A DNA stretch of 20,620 bases. Source: Willaertia magna. Its lineage: Eukaryota; Heterolobosea; Eutetramitea; Acrasida; Naegleriidae. Position numbers and translations under genes: made by a program. Positions 19,360 through 20,620 of this stretch are shown in pieces (the stretch's first letter is position 1; each line of letters opens with the position of its first letter). The stretch lies in the NCBI GenBank assembly GCA_902984215.1, contig CADWAF010001257.1:1-20620 (forward strand), in the 5' to 3' direction. Below the pieces are notes generated by a model. The model saw nothing but the letters and a program-made list of their open reading frames with translations. It was not told the DNA's origin and ran no database searches.

Positions 19360-20620
19360 ATGTTTTGGATTTTAAATTTAAAGAAAATTATTGATAAAGA
19401 AATTATAAAAGAAAAAGATAATATTAATTATATTTAAATTATTGTTATAAATATAACAGAACAAAAATATTTACAAAAAGAAAGTAAAGGTTTAATTAAG
19501 AAATATGAACAACTTAAAGAAATAATAAAATTAAAACCTTTTGCAAAAAAGAAAGAAAGTGGTGAAGATATTTATTGAAATGTTTTTAAAAATAAAACGA
19601 GAGAATTTATAAAAGAAGATTTATAATTAATTTTATAAAAACATATTTTGAATTACAAAAAGATTTAATTTATAAAAATCAAGAAAATTTTACAGAAAAA
19701 GTTTATAATTTATGGATAGATAAAATTATTCCATTAATGGAAGAAAATAAACAACTTTCTTTAAAAGAAATTGGACAATTAAATATTATTAATAACTTTA
19801 CAATTTTTTCAATTTTTTTAAAACAATTATTGTGGACAAATAAAAAAAGTTATGATTGGGAATTTTTTTATTTGGAAATTGTAAATTATTTAGTTGATAA
19901 ATGTGAAGTAAAAATTATGCCATGTTTATCAAAAATGTTAGAATTAAGATTACCATTTATTTTTTACAATATTAATGATTTAAATGTTAATTATCATAAT
20001 TATTATATTAATACAAATAATTATTCTTTAGAAGAAATTATAAAGAAAATTGAACCAACTAATTTATTTGAAAAGATAGAAATGGAAATTAAAAAGTTTA
20101 AAAAAATACAAAATTTTTCAGATGTTATTTTAAATTTATTTTCCTATCAAGATTTTGGGTCAATTTATTTATTTTCAGAATTATTTAAACAAATAAAGAC
20201 ATTTAAATATATTGATACTTTAAAACAACAAATTAATAATGTTTTATTTTGTGCACGTAATTTAGATTTTAACGTTATAAAATATTTATTGTTTATTTTA
20301 GAATTAAAAAATTGTAAAGATTACAATAATGAATTACTTATCGAAGAATTCTTAACTGGAACTCGTTATTCACATAAATATAATTTTAAAAACATTGAAG
20401 AAAAACAAGAAATAATTATAAAGTTTTTAAAAGAACTTAATATTGATTACAATGATCCAGCATTTATTACTTCAATATTCTACTACAGAGTTAAATTTAC
20501 AAAAGATTTTATTTTATTTATTTTAAATAACATTAACGATGATACTTTAAATTTAACATACAAAAATAGACCAAGTGTTTTTTTACAATTATTATCAGAA
20601 TTAAAAGATTCCACTACAAC
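19360..20620 (+). pseudogene. Unknown helical-protein gene, block B copy, broken near its 5' end, runs off the window
   Basis: From ATG 19360 (MFWILNLKKIIDKEIIK) the frame meets TAA at 19435-19437 and TGA at 19576-19578, then shifts near 19615-19625. After that one frame stays open from 19596 to the end of the window, encoding more than 320 residues: YFELQKDLIYKNQENF, LWIDKIIPLMEENKQL and later FNVIKYLLFILELKN. The TGA could replace a Trp (EDIY, stop, NVFKNK). The protein is Lys/Asn/Leu/Phe-rich and probably all-helical. I recognise no family, though degenerate ankyrin-type repeats are possible. Compared with the block A copy (1800-2825), which lacks two internal pieces, this is the fuller version. 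A shorter functional product from the long open part, with an internal ATG, cannot be excluded. Confidence 0.65.

Noticed and set aside
1..20620. A plain ciliate-type nuclear code (UAA and UAG always Gln, UGA the only stop)
   Set aside because: The peptidase, the F-box/LRR gene and the Tls1 homologue all end at TAA exactly where their families or copies end. Reading on would add about 100, 38 and 64 unlikely residues. The intact LRR gene uses no TAA or TAG for its roughly 15 Gln. Only partial or context-dependent recoding remains possible.

Overview
The window is a very AT-rich nuclear fragment from a eukaryotic microbe. The sequence shows poly-Asn, poly-Gln and acidic low-complexity tracts, strong A/T-ending codon bias and long A/T runs between genes. 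Three recognisable products are eukaryotic: a sedolisin-type tripeptidyl peptidase, an F-box/leucine-rich-repeat protein and a Tls1/C9orf78 splicing-factor homologue. The overall style resembles a dictyostelid-like amoebozoan; that placement is an inference, and another AT-rich protist is possible.

Layout: (1) 2-139, C-terminus of a TPP1-like peptidase (+). (2) 528-2825, block A: a decayed F-box/LRR copy (-) joined almost directly to a decayed copy of an unknown helical-protein gene (+). (3) 2785-8455, two large unknown coding loci transcribed away from a shared 190-bp intergenic region: about 3.4 kb on the minus strand (6219 to 2785) and about 2 kb on the plus strand (6409 to 8455). Each is one long coherent protein-like reading broken many times by TAA/TAG, rarely by TGA, and by a few frameshifts, several at homopolymer A runs. 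(4) 8456-15660, about 7 kb of extremely AT-rich DNA with no convincing gene, holding a nested inverted repeat, a 28-bp tandem array, a perfect hairpin and a 15-bp array. (5) 15677-20620, block B: an orphan C-terminal LRR fragment (+), an intact F-box/LRR gene (-), a tRNA-like element, the Tls1/C9orf78 homologue (-) carrying three in-frame TAA codons, and a second copy of the helical-protein gene (+) running off the end.

Blocks A and B are homologous. A is a collapsed version of B that lacks the roughly 2.3 kb containing the Tls1 gene, so the window records a duplication followed by decay of one copy. No pathway links the genes. The most unusual signal is the excess of in-frame TAA/TAG in otherwise well-kept frames, including one at a conserved Gln position of the Tls1 homologue. 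It could mean that UAA/UAG is sometimes read as Gln, or it could be ordinary pseudogene decay in AT-rich DNA. Natural-looking ends of three genes are also TAA, so a simple ciliate-type code does not fit.
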